From contig JACQFA010000003.1 of the NCBI GenBank assembly GCA_016200255.1, positions 1 to 46,942 on the forward strand: a stretch of DNA of 46,942 nucleotides. Direction: 5' to 3'. Positions 15,861 to 23,306 of this stretch are shown here, piece after piece. How positions within the stretch are numbered: position 1 is the stretch's first letter; each line of letters begins with the position of its first letter. The position numbers and the translations under genes are program-made. The stretch is from Nitrospirota bacterium. Its GTDB lineage: Bacteria; Nitrospirota; Nitrospiria; JACQBZ01. Under the pieces are notes generated by a model. That model did no database searches and was not told where the DNA came from. It saw only the letters and a program-made list of their open reading frames with translations.

Positions 15861-17276
15861 TTAACCTGATTTCTGACGGATGGATGAAGATTTCGAAGGG
15901 AGGGGTGTGGCATGGCCCGGCAGGGTGATGCCCAGCGCATCCATCTTATACTTTAGAATCCTTCGCGTGATTCCCAGAAGCCGGGCGGTCTTTGTCTGGA
16001 TAAAATTGGTTTTGCGCAGGGCGGACTCGATGATGTCGCGTTCAAACGATTTTACGGCGTCCACCAATGAAAGATGACCCTCTGCGGTTTTGTCCTTAAG
16101 CGTGTTTGTCTTTCGCTGGGTTTGAATCTGCATGGGTAGATCGCCCACGCCGATTCTTGCAGATAGGGTGACGGTTTGCTCGATCACATTCTCGAGTTCG
16201 CGAATATTTCCGGGCCAATCGTACCGCATCAAGTAGGCCATGGCTTCCCTGTTCATCGTTTTGGCTTTTAGACCGTCGTCCTTCGCTTTTTTAGACAGAA
16301 AATGGCCGACCAGAGATGGGATGTCTTCTTTACGCTCCCGTAATGGTGATAAGTGAAAAGGGAGAACGTTAATGCGGTAATAAAGATCCTCTCGGAACAA
16401 CTTGTTACGAATGGCTTCTTCAATGTTTTTGTTCGTTGCCGCGATCAGACGCACATCCACTTCGATGTTCTGGGTTCCTCCCACCCGCGTAAACTCCTTG
16501 GACTGGAGCACCCGAAGTAATTTGGCCTGAGTCGCCAGGCTGAGTTCTCCGATCTCGTCCAGAAACAATGTGCCATCGCTCGCCGTTTCAAACAGCCCCA
16601 ATTTCCGACTCGATGCATCCGTGAAGGCGCCCTTCTCATATCCGAAGAGCTCGCTCTCGATCAGGTTGTCGGGGATTGACGCGCAGTTCAATGCCACAAA
16701 GGGTTTCCCACGCCGGAGGCTGTTATAGTGCAGCGCCCGCGCCACCATTTCCTTTCCCGTTCCGCTCTCGCCGGTAATCAGAACGGTTGTCTTGGTGTCG
16801 GCCATCTGTTCGATTTTCTGAAAAACCTCCCGCATTGCCCGGCTCCTGCCGACCAGGTTGCCGGGATGGTACTTTTTGTCCACTTCCGATCGAAGATACC
16901 GCACCTCGCGCTCCAGATCATAAGCGGCCAAGGCTTTGTCGATCGTCAGTCGGAGTTCTTCGATCTCGAAGGGTTTGTTTAAATAGTCCGTCGCGCCCAT
17001 CTTCATTGCATCCACTGCGGTTTTCACCATCCGGTTGGCAGTAAGCATAATGATCGGCAGGGTGGGTTCAACCTCTCGGAACTGTTTTAATAGCGATAGG
17101 CCATCGAGGTTTGGAAGAATGATATCCAGGAGAATCAAATGGATTTGATTCCGGTGGAAAAGTTTGAGGGCCTCTTCCCCGTTTGCCGCCCAGAGAAAGC
17201 GGTAGTCCAGTTTTAAAGCGATCTTGAGCGATTCGGAAACGCTGGCCTCGTCATCCACGATCAGGAGGGTTTTCAT
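15861..17276 (-). CDS. NtrC-family sigma54-dependent response regulator (REC-AAA+-Fis)
   Basis: A 471-aa activator with three domains. The receiver covers about 1-120 (LLIVDDEASVSES, phospho-Asp in LILLDIILPN). The AAA+ sigma54-interaction domain covers about 140-380 (Walker A GESGTGKE, Walker B GTLFLDEIGELS, R-finger region). A Fis-type HTH covers about 425-462 (SALRKTNFIQTKTARLLGI). The sigma54-contact loop reads GAFTDA instead of GAFTGA. I chose the ATG at 17276 (GGGA site) over a TTG nine codons earlier. No partner histidine kinase is in the window. The neighbouring sigma54 promoter and dyads suggest that it drives the HD-GYP regulator gene downstream. Confidence 0.93.
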   Translation of the reverse strand: MKTLLIVDDEASVSESLKIALKLDYRFLWAANGEEALKLFHRNQIHLILLDIILPNLDGLSLLKQFREVEPTLPIIMLTANRMVKTAVDAMKMGATDYLNKPFEIEELRLTIDKALAAYDLEREVRYLRSEVDKKYHPGNLVGRSRAMREVFQKIEQMADTKTTVLITGESGTGKEMVARALHYNSLRRGKPFVALNCASIPDNLIESELFGYEKGAFTDASSRKLGLFETASDGTLFLDEIGELSLATQAKLLRVLQSKEFTRVGGTQNIEVDVRLIAATNKNIEEAIRNKLFREDLYYRINVLPFHLSPLRERKEDIPSLVGHFLSKKAKDDGLKAKTMNREAMAYLMRYDWPGNIRELENVIEQTVTLSARIGVGDLPMQIQTQRKTNTLKDKTAEGHLSLVDAVKSFERDIIESALRKTNFIQTKTARLLGITRRILKYKMDALGITLPGHATPLPSKSSSIRQKSG

Positions 17277-17312
17277 CTGTCTTCCCTGGTAATATTTGAT
17301 CAACTTTCTATC

Positions 17313-17341
17313 AGTTTACAACCTTTTCTTATTTCTGACAA
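17313..17341 (-). promoter_or_regulatory. Sigma70-type promoter for the NtrC-family regulator
   Basis: On the minus strand, TTGTCA (17341-17336) and TAAACT (17318-17313) are spaced by 17 bases, about 37 bases before the ATG at 17276. Confidence 0.55.
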
Positions 17342-17434
17342 GGCGGTCAGAATTCATCAAAAGGGCTTCCATAATAGGGTTTCTTAGGGTTTTGGTGGGG
17401 AGTGTTTGGGGTGTGATAAGGCCGGGCCGGCGGG

Positions 17435-18208
17435 TTAGCTTTTGGTGCTGGTGATCAAGACGACGGTAACGTTGTCCTCGCCCCCCTTTTTGTTAGCGAG
17501 GTCGACCAACCGTTGACAGGTGGTCTGGGGATCTTTGAGGGAGTCGAGCCCGTTGCTGCGCATATCTTCATCCGTTAAAAGATTGCTCAAACCGTCCGAG
17601 CAGAGGAGGAAAGCGTCGCCATGAGCGAGGGGCACGGTTTTGACATCCACCTCGACCTTCAGGCCGCTTCCCAGCGCCCGTGTGATGACATGCTTGAGCG
17701 GATGCTGACTCGCCTCCTCGATTTTCAGGAGTCCCTGGTTGATGTAGTCATTAATCAGTGAATGGTCCTCAGTCAACCGCTGAATCTTTTCATTCCGAAT
17801 AAGATAAACGCGGCTGTCCCCCACATGAGCGACGTAGGCGGTGTCCTGATCAATCAGGACGGAAACCATCGTCGTGCCCATGCCGTTCAGTTTGGGGTCG
17901 GACCGGCTGGAATGATAGATCTTTTCGTTAGCCAGTTTCCCGGCCGATACCAGACGTTTGACCGGCAGGGGAAGGTTCCGGTCGACATCGGCCGGCCAGG
18001 TCACCTCGGATGACTGGGTGCTGGACTGAATAAAGTCGCGCATTGTGTCGACCGCCATATGACTGGCGATCTCTCCGGCGGCATGGCCGCCCATGCCGTC
18101 CGCGACAACAAAGAACTGGAGATCCTGAAAAACGCCCCAGGCATCTTCATTGGACGAGCGCACTCGTCCGACATCGGATTGGCCGTAAGCTTTGATCTTC
18201 ATCGCCAC
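17435..18208 (-). CDS. PP2C-family (PPM) serine/threonine protein phosphatase
   Basis: A 257-aa soluble metal-dependent phosphatase (PrpC/Stp type). Motifs are RSSNEDAWG near the start, VVADGMGGHAAGEIAS (metal-binding Asp-Gly), GMGTTMVSVLI, AHVGDSRVYLIRN, a SDGLSNLL block and the final GGEDNVTVVLI (metal-binding Asp). It would remove phosphates placed by an Hanks-type kinase. No such kinase gene lies in this window. Start is GTG at 18208 or ATG at 18202, close to an AAGGGA site. Confidence 0.94.
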   Translation of the reverse strand: MAMKIKAYGQSDVGRVRSSNEDAWGVFQDLQFFVVADGMGGHAAGEIASHMAVDTMRDFIQSSTQSSEVTWPADVDRNLPLPVKRLVSAGKLANEKIYHSSRSDPKLNGMGTTMVSVLIDQDTAYVAHVGDSRVYLIRNEKIQRLTEDHSLINDYINQGLLKIEEASQHPLKHVITRALGSGLKVEVDVKTVPLAHGDAFLLCSDGLSNLLTDEDMRSNGLDSLKDPQTTCQRLVDLANKKGGEDNVTVVLITSTKS

Positions 18209-18214
18209 GCATCC

Positions 18215-18243
18215 CTTATAACATATTTCGCATGCCGGATCAA
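18215..18243 (-). promoter_or_regulatory. Sigma70-type promoter for the PP2C gene
   Basis: Minus strand TTGATC (18243-18238) and TATAAG (18220-18215) are spaced by 17 bases, directly in front of the start. Transcription from it would begin almost at the start codon. Confidence 0.45.
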
Positions 18244-18258
18244 TCCGATTCGCCGATT

Positions 18259-19495
18259 CTAATGATATTCCCGTATTCCCTTCGGTCTCCAGGCGGGGGA
18301 AATGACGGTTTTATGGAGGTGGCCCGAGATCAGGGTGCTCCACCGGACGGTCCGGTCGCCGAAGCGGTCATTGATCCCGTCCATTACGGCCAGCAGCCGG
18401 CGACGTCTCTGGTACGACTCAAAAAGCGGGATCTGGCCCGTATCCGGGATTAATCCGGACAGGCTGACGCCGACCAGCCGGACCGCCTGCTGCAGCCGGA
18501 GGGTTCGGAAAATCCGCCGCGCTTCCAGATAGATCTCCAGGCCGTCGTTCAGGAATGTTTTAATCCGGTGCCGCCGGCTGAAGGTTTGGAAATCGGCGTA
18601 TCGCAGCGTCAGCGTCACGACATTCCCTCCGAAACCGTTCCGCCGCGCCCGCCAGCCGACCCTTTCCGAAAGGTCAAGCAGATGCTGCTCGATTTCATCC
18701 AGACGCGAGACATCCCGCTCGATCGTCATGCTGTGGCCGATCGATTTGGCCTCCGGCTCATTCCCGATCGGGACGACGGGGCGGTCGTCCTGTCCTAGCC
18801 CCATGGTTTTCAGAGAGCGGCCGATGATCCCAAAGCGGGCGACCAGTCGTTCCATGTTTGCCCTTCCCAGTTCCGCCGCAGGTCCGTATGCCCATCTCGG
18901 CCAGGGCCCGTTCCAGATTGGGGCCGATCCCGCACAGTTCCTTCACCGGCAGATCTTCAAGCAGCATCGGTATGTCCCGTAACTCGATTCGAACCAGGCC
19001 GTCCGGTTTTTCAAGGCCGCTTCCCAGTTTGGAAAGAATTTTATTGGGGGCGATGCCGACCGAGGCCGAGAGTCCCATCTCCCGTCGGATCCGGTGTTTG
19101 AGAGCGGCCGCGATCGCCTCACCGCTTCCGAAGAGAATTAAGGAAGCGGTGATGTCCAGAAAGGCTTCGTCCACCGAGAAGACCTCCACCAGAGGGGTGT
19201 AGTCCTGATAGATCGCCAGCAGCCGCCGGCTGACATCGGTGTAACGGGTGTGGTCGCCCGGGACAACGATCAAGTTCCGGCAGATCGCTCGCGCCTCGGG
19301 CACCGTCATCCCGGTCTTGACCCCGTGGGCCCGCGCCTCGTAGGACGCCGTCAGCACGACGGTACGGGCATTGGCCCCGCAGACCGCGATCGGTTTGCCC
19401 CGCAGCGCCGGATTGACCCGCTGTTCCACCGAGGCGAAAAAGGCGTCCATATCGATATGCAGAATGGTGTGAAGTCGGTCAGATCCGGAAGACAC
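18259..19495 (-). CDS. dinB: DNA polymerase IV (Y-family), interrupted by a one-base frameshift
   Basis: The gene encodes an error-prone translesion polymerase, 411 aa if the frame is restored. The first frame (GTG start 19495, AGAGGAAA site) holds the catalytic palm: HIDMDAFFASVEQ, SYEARAHGVKTGM, SVDEAFLD, and the thumb helix-hairpin-helix CGIGPNLERALAEMGIRTCG. The second frame continues with LVARFGIIGRSLKTMGLG, the linker, and the little-finger domain (VTLTLRYADFQTFSRRH) to 18259. The shift lies at plus-strand 18873-18879, where one extra base after the TCG codons moves the frame. As sequenced, a product would lack the little finger and be inactive. It is third in the minus-strand lexA cluster. 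Confidence 0.88.
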
Positions 19496-19555
19496 GGGAT
19501 TTCCTCTGTCTCCATGGTAGGGGCGTATGGCCGTACGTCCCTACGGTGAATTTCA

Positions 19556-19804
19556 TTACATTGGACTGACCGCCATCAGTTTCCAAGACAGGGTCGATGT
19601 ATCATAAGTCAGCTCATACAGGTTTGCCCCATCCGTCACGGCAAAGTGATAAAAGAGCTTTTGCCCGTCACGGACTTTCCAGGCAAAGGTCACCCGCTCA
19701 ATGGCGTATTTACGGCCGTTCCAGACGAACCACTTGGGCCGAAGAGTCTGTTCCGGGTCGAAAACAACCCCGACTGTGATCGGTTCTCCGACCTCCGTAA
19801 TCAT
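19556..19804 (-). CDS. Small DUF6504-like protein between lexA and dinB
   Basis: An 82-aa soluble beta-rich protein: GEPITVGVVFDP, then FVWNGRKYAIERVTFAWK, a central FYHFAVTDGANLYELTYD and SWKLMAV. This layout (RF.WNGR.Y.V..v...W, then yeL.yd..tl.W.L) resembles DUF6504 as I remember it, a family often beside Y-family polymerases, but I could not search it. It starts 12 bases after lexA with a GAGGA site, and dinB follows 60 bases later, so it is probably part of the SOS transcript. Confidence 0.7.
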   Translation of the reverse strand: MITEVGEPITVGVVFDPEQTLRPKWFVWNGRKYAIERVTFAWKVRDGQKLFYHFAVTDGANLYELTYDTSTLSWKLMAVSPM

Positions 19805-19815
19805 GGGTCCTCAAC

Positions 19816-20441
19816 TCACAATTTCCGAATGATCGCCATGACTTTTCCGATGATGCGGACGTCGTCTTGATTCGGTCTTATCACAATCGGTTTCATGCGG
19901 GCATTCGCCGGTTCCAACCGGATCATGCCATGGTCTTTGTAGAATCGCTTGACCGTGGCTTCATCGTTCAAGAGCGCCACAACAATTTCCCCGTTCCGGG
20001 GTTGTGAATCGGGCTGCACCACGGCGTAGTCGCCGTCATGGATGCCGGCCTCGATCATGCTGTCGCCCGTCACTTTGAGCGCAAACGATCCGTGCGGCGC
20101 GAGGCTTCGATCCAGTCGGAGATGCTGTTCCACCTCCTCCATCGCGAGGAGGGGTGCGCCTGCACGAACGCGGCCCACTACCGGGACGATGGTGGGCGGG
20201 GAGGCTGCGGCACCGGACCACCCCACGATTTCCATCGCACGGGACAGTCTGGATCGGCGGCGGATGTAACCTTTTTTCTCCAGGGCGGCCAGATGTTTGT
20301 GCGCCCCCTTGGGTCCTCGAATTTGAAGATGATGTGCGATCTCGCGCACCGTGGGCGGGAAGCTTTTTTTTCAAGACTGTCCCTAATATAAGCCAGCACG
20401 CGTTCCTGGCGGGGGGTCAACGCTTCTTTCATGGTTTTCAT
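19816..20441 (-). CDS. lexA: LexA repressor, interrupted by a one-base frameshift at an A8 run
   Basis: The gene encodes the SOS repressor, 208 aa if restored. The first frame gives LTPRQERVLAYIRDSLEKK and is then lost; the other frame continues as SFPPTVREIAHHLQIRGPKGAHKHL, the LexA winged helix. The C-terminal autoprotease is intact: cleavage region VRAGAP, Ser in TGDSMIEAG, Lys in ATVKRFYK. The break is at eight A on the coding strand (T-run 20364-20371); nine A would restore the frame. GAA AAA AAA also contains an A AAA AAA heptamer, the best kind of site for -1 slippage, and a -1 shift gives exactly the right protein. ATG at 20441 lies 6 bases from a perfect palindrome. Confidence 0.9.
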
Positions 20442-20447
20442 TTTAAT

Positions 20448-20467
20448 AGGTCTACATATGTAGACCT
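20448..20467. promoter_or_regulatory. Perfect 20-bp palindrome at the lexA start: candidate LexA operator
   Basis: AGGTCTACAT is followed directly by its reverse complement ATGTAGACCT. It lies between the lexA promoter and ATG and overlaps the expected transcription start, the normal place for LexA autorepression. It does not match the classic CTGT-N8-ACAG or CGAAC-N4-GTTCG boxes. Confidence 0.75.
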
Positions 20468-20469
20468 AC

Positions 20470-20497
20470 ACTATCAGACCGTTGTGACCGCTGTCAA
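20470..20497 (-). promoter_or_regulatory. Sigma70-type promoter for the lexA cluster
   Basis: Minus strand TTGACA (20497-20492) and GATAGT (20475-20470) are spaced by 16 bases, next to the palindrome. Confidence 0.6.
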
Positions 20498-20565
20498 GTG
20501 ATCTGTTACAGCAATTTTCCTTTTGGTGATCTGCCGTGGCACGATTGGGAATCGGGGGTAAGTGA

Positions 20566-20582
20566 TTTTTTTGGGGGGGGGG
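20566..20582. repeat. Homopolymer tract T7-G10
   Basis: Seven T are followed by ten G in the gap between lexA and the bactofilin gene. It is the longest homopolymer run I saw. It could vary by slippage or be hard to sequence. No gene covers it. Confidence 0.8.
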
Positions 20583-20611
20583 CTGCCTGAAAAATTGAGG
20601 CGGCGCGGATA

Positions 20612-21037
20612 TTATTTTGTTGCCGTGGCGGCGAAGCGCATCGCGTCCCGTTCTGCATCATCCACCGCGGGGGCGGCCTCGGCGCCGACCGACATCCGGC
20701 AGCTTCCGTTGAACCGGCAGCCTTCCTCGATTAAAAAGGTGGGCGTGGTGATATCGGCATTCACGACGGCGGTTTTTAAGAGCTGGACCTTCCGGCGGCC
20801 CACAATTTTACCTTCCACATTTCCACCGACCACCACCGTATCCCCTTCGAGTTCGGAGGAAACCATGGCGCCTTCTCCGATCACAATGACCCCCTTGGCC
20901 ATGATCTTTCCTTCCACTTTTCCGTCAATTCGGCCGGTTCCCTCAAAGGTAAGAGTCCCCTTCAATTCCATATTGGTGCCCATATAAATCGTCATTTCTT
21001 CGGAATTTTGCTGCACGCCGTTCCCGTTTCCAAACAT
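20612..21037 (-). CDS. Bactofilin (DUF583 cytoskeletal protein)
   Basis: A 141-aa bactofilin. The central beta-helix core (about 20-115) contains MELKGTLTFEGTGRIDGKVEGKI and repeated short hydrophobic strands (GVIVIGEGAMV, GDTVVVGGNVEGKIVGRRKVQLL). Short unstructured tails flank it. Bactofilins polymerise without nucleotides and place wall or chromosome machinery. The ATG at 21037 has a GGGAGGGG site. The gene has its own promoter, divergent from pyrE. Confidence 0.93.
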   Translation of the reverse strand: MFGNGNGVQQNSEEMTIYMGTNMELKGTLTFEGTGRIDGKVEGKIMAKGVIVIGEGAMVSSELEGDTVVVGGNVEGKIVGRRKVQLLKTAVVNADITTPTFLIEEGCRFNGSCRMSVGAEAAPAVDDAERDAMRFAATATK

Positions 21038-21080
21038 GGTCCGCCCCTCCCTTGATAGATGAGTGACAACGTATGATCAC

Positions 21081-21108
21081 AGTATAACCGAAGCTATGAA
21101 ATTGTCAA
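21081..21108 (-). promoter_or_regulatory. Sigma70-type promoter for the bactofilin gene
   Basis: Minus strand TTGACA (21108-21103) and TATACT (21086-21081) are spaced by 16 bases, about 45 bases before the ATG. Confidence 0.75.
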
Positions 21109-21161
21109 AACGGCCGGTTCCGGTCGGCCTCTCGTTTGCATTTTCCGCACATCTCTTCTAT

Positions 21162-21167
21162 TATAAT
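21162..21167 (+). promoter_or_regulatory. Perfect -10 box directly at the pyrE start
   Basis: TATAAT at 21162-21167 lies 4 bases before the ATG at 21172, with no clear -35 box and no ribosome site between. Transcription would start at or near the start codon, so pyrE may be translated from a leaderless mRNA. Confidence 0.4.
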
Positions 21168-21171
21168 GACC

Positions 21172-21750
21172 ATGAATAAACAGGAAAGAGCCAATTTTCG
21201 TCTTCGGCTTTTAACTAAACTCCGCAGTTCGTTCGTTTACAACACCGAACCGATCTTTACTCTTTCTTCCGGACGAAAAAGCCATTTCTACATTGACTGC
21301 AAGAAGGTCACGCTGGATCATGAAGGGGCCTTCCTGGTCGGTCAGCTGATTCTCGATGCGATTTCGGGCCTGGAGGCGGACGCGATCGGCGGAATGACGC
21401 TGGGGGCCGATCCGATTGCGACGGCTGTTTCGGTCTTAAGCTTCGGGGAAGACCGTCCGATCCCGGCCTTCATCATCCGCAAAGAGCCCAAACCGTATGT
21501 GTCGTCCGACGGCCCCCTGGCCTACATCGAGGGAAATCTTCCAAAGGGGGCGAGGGTCGTGGTGGTGGACGATGTTATGACAGGCGGGCGGGCGACCGAG
21601 CGAACGATCAACCTGTTAAAAGAGGCCGGCTGCACTATTTTGAAGGTGATCGCCCTGGTGGATCGCAAAGAGGGCGGACGGCAACATCTCGAAGCGTTGG
21701 GATACACGGTCGAAAGTCTTTTCACGGTTGAAGACCTTTTGAAAAGTTAA
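21172..21750 (+). CDS. pyrE: Orotate phosphoribosyltransferase (type with altered catalytic loop)
   Basis: A 192-aa PRTase of the PyrE fold: FTLSSGRKSHFYIDCKKV, GGMTLGADPIATAVS, and the PRPP-binding loop ARVVVVDDVMTGGRATERTI. PyrE converts orotate plus PRPP to OMP in pyrimidine synthesis. The flexible catalytic loop is unusual: E. coli-type enzymes read RKEAKDHG, whereas here it reads RKEPKPYVSSDG, so both Lys are kept but the His is replaced by Tyr and the loop is longer. I chose ATG 21172; 21166 and 21136 are also in frame. No ribosome site is visible. It is coupled to the next gene (1-base gap). Confidence 0.85.
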   Translation: MNKQERANFRLRLLTKLRSSFVYNTEPIFTLSSGRKSHFYIDCKKVTLDHEGAFLVGQLILDAISGLEADAIGGMTLGADPIATAVSVLSFGEDRPIPAFIIRKEPKPYVSSDGPLAYIEGNLPKGARVVVVDDVMTGGRATERTINLLKEAGCTILKVIALVDRKEGGRQHLEALGYTVESLFTVEDLLKS

Positions 21751-21751
21751 A

Positions 21752-22408
21752 ATGGTCCAGAAAATAAAGAAGAAGGTCAAGAAAGGACCCAAGGCCCCGC
21801 ATGCGGTTCCGTTGGCGATCGTGATGACCGCTCTTTACGGTTTCCAGCGTGAGGGGCGCGATTTCCGCCGGCCGTTTGATGATATGGCCAAGCTCCGCGC
21901 GGCGCTGCGGCTGCAACTCGATCAGGACGTTATTCCGGCCGACCGAGTATTGTCGTTCCGTGAATATCGGGACTGGGGGCTCAAAGGCTCTCCCGGACAG
22001 CTGGCCGGGATGTTCTCACGATCCGGCTCCATTCCGATGGGGTCGGGGATTGAAGAGGATATTGACAAGCGTCCGCGGCTTGGAATTCTCCCGATCATCG
22101 CGGTCGTCAAAGGGATGCAGCTTGAGACGTTTGGCGGGAAGATCGGACGGGAATGGTCGGAGGTGGCGCGGGTCGCGTTTCAAAACAGTGTCTATCCGGC
22201 CTTCAATCTGATCGCGGGCTACGATCTTCTTCTATATCAGCCGCCTCATCATGCCCGCGACATCAACCGGGCGATCGGGGCGATCAATCAGATGATGGAG
22301 GATGCCTTTCATCAGGCCGGACGTCCTTATCCCGGTCCGTTCGATCTGTTCTCCGATGAGATTCTCTCCCACATTCCCCTTCAGGAATCCTTCTCCAGCC
22401 CAAATTAA
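21752..22408 (+). CDS. Conserved protein of unknown function coupled to pyrE
   Basis: A 218-aa soluble protein. A Lys-rich N-terminus (about 1-17) is followed by a globular region with notable stretches ALYGFQREGRDFRRPFDDMA, GMFSRSGSIPMGSGIEEDID and FNLIAGYDLLLYQPPHHARDINRAIG. There is no signal peptide or membrane segment. The ATG begins one base after the pyrE stop, so expression must be linked to pyrimidine synthesis. I do not recognise a family. A nucleotide- or RNA-related role is possible but unsupported. Confidence 0.8.
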   Translation: MVQKIKKKVKKGPKAPHAVPLAIVMTALYGFQREGRDFRRPFDDMAKLRAALRLQLDQDVIPADRVLSFREYRDWGLKGSPGQLAGMFSRSGSIPMGSGIEEDIDKRPRLGILPIIAVVKGMQLETFGGKIGREWSEVARVAFQNSVYPAFNLIAGYDLLLYQPPHHARDINRAIGAINQMMEDAFHQAGRPYPGPFDLFSDEILSHIPLQESFSSPN

Positions 22409-22414
22409 GAATAC

Positions 22415-22444
22415 CTGACACGGCGCTTCGGTCTATGTTACAAT
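22415..22444 (+). promoter_or_regulatory. Sigma70-type promoter for the glutaredoxin-NUDIX pair
   Basis: CTGACA at 22415-22420 and TACAAT at 22439-22444 are spaced by 18 bases. Confidence 0.6.
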
Positions 22445-22479
22445 TTAAACAATAATAATTGTTCTTGATGGAAGGAGTC

Positions 22480-22743
22480 ATGAACGTGCCCACCGTCCAG
22501 GTTTATACAACAAAATATTGCGGATATTGCGTACGGGTCAAGCGGCTGCTTGAGCAGGAAGGTGTTCCGTACGAAGAGATCGATATTTCGGAAACGCCCG
22601 AGGTCCGGGATGAGTTGCTCGAGAAGACCGGCGAATGGACCGTGCCGCAGATCTTTGTGGACGGAAAATATATCGGCCAGGACGACGAGCTTTGGGATCT
22701 GATCCGAAGCGGCGGTCTGCGTCCGGCCGGCGGCCGGAAATAA
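22480..22743 (+). CDS. grxC: Glutaredoxin (GrxC type)
   Basis: A glutaredoxin of about 87 aa: VQVYTTKYCGYCVRVKRLL (active site C-G-Y-C in place of the common CPYC), then TVPQIFVDGKYIGQDDELWDL with the cis-proline and GG-type glutathione-binding turn. It reduces disulfides or glutathionylated proteins. The start is uncertain: ATG 22480 and GTG 22486 are both good, the latter better spaced from AAGGAG. It shares a transcript with the NUDIX gene (6-base gap). Confidence 0.92.
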   Translation: MNVPTVQVYTTKYCGYCVRVKRLLEQEGVPYEEIDISETPEVRDELLEKTGEWTVPQIFVDGKYIGQDDELWDLIRSGGLRPAGGRK

Positions 22744-22749
22744 AAGACG

Positions 22750-23292
22750 ATGTCTCTTGAAGAAAAACTCATCCGGACGAAAACGGTTTACAACGGAAAA
22801 TATGTTCAGGCCGAAGAACGGATTGTCCGACTGCCCGACGGTCGGGAGGCGGTCCGCGAGATAGTCCGGCCGCCGGACGCGGTCGGGGTGCTCCCGATCG
22901 AGGCCGACGGCACGATCCATCTCGTCCGTCAATACCGCCAGGCGATCGGACGGGTGATCCTCGAAATTCCGGCCGGGATCATCAATCCCGGCGAATCCAA
23001 GGAAGAGACCGGCCGGCGGGAATGCGAGGAAGAAACCGGCGTGCGGCCGGCCAAAATGGAATGGCTGTTCCGGTACTATCACTCGGTCGGATTTTCAACC
23101 GGCAACATCGAAATTTATCTCGGAACGGAACTGGCGAAAGCGTCGTCGCTTCTTCCGGATGACGGGGAGTTCATCGAGCGGGTGCGGATGCCGTTTGATG
23201 AGTTGTACCGCAAGGCCGTGTCCGGCGAAATTGTGGACAGCAAGACGATGTTGGCGGCGCTGTGGTATCAGCACCGCGTGAGAAAGGTTTAA
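22750..23292 (+). CDS. NUDIX hydrolase, ADP-ribose pyrophosphatase type
   Basis: A 180-aa enzyme that would cut ADP-ribose or related nucleoside diphosphate sugars. The Nudix box fits G-x5-E-x7-R-E-U-x-E-E-x-G-U: GIINPGE, seven residues, then RECEEETGV. The preceding VGVLPIEADGTIHLVRQYRQAIG and ILEIPAG, and the later GFSTGNIEIYLG, are the ADPRase pattern. It lies after glutaredoxin, so a redox or NAD-turnover link is plausible. Confidence 0.92.
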   Translation: MSLEEKLIRTKTVYNGKYVQAEERIVRLPDGREAVREIVRPPDAVGVLPIEADGTIHLVRQYRQAIGRVILEIPAGIINPGESKEETGRRECEEETGVRPAKMEWLFRYYHSVGFSTGNIEIYLGTELAKASSLLPDDGEFIERVRMPFDELYRKAVSGEIVDSKTMLAALWYQHRVRKV

Positions 23293-23306
23293 ACCGATGA
23301 CCCGCC

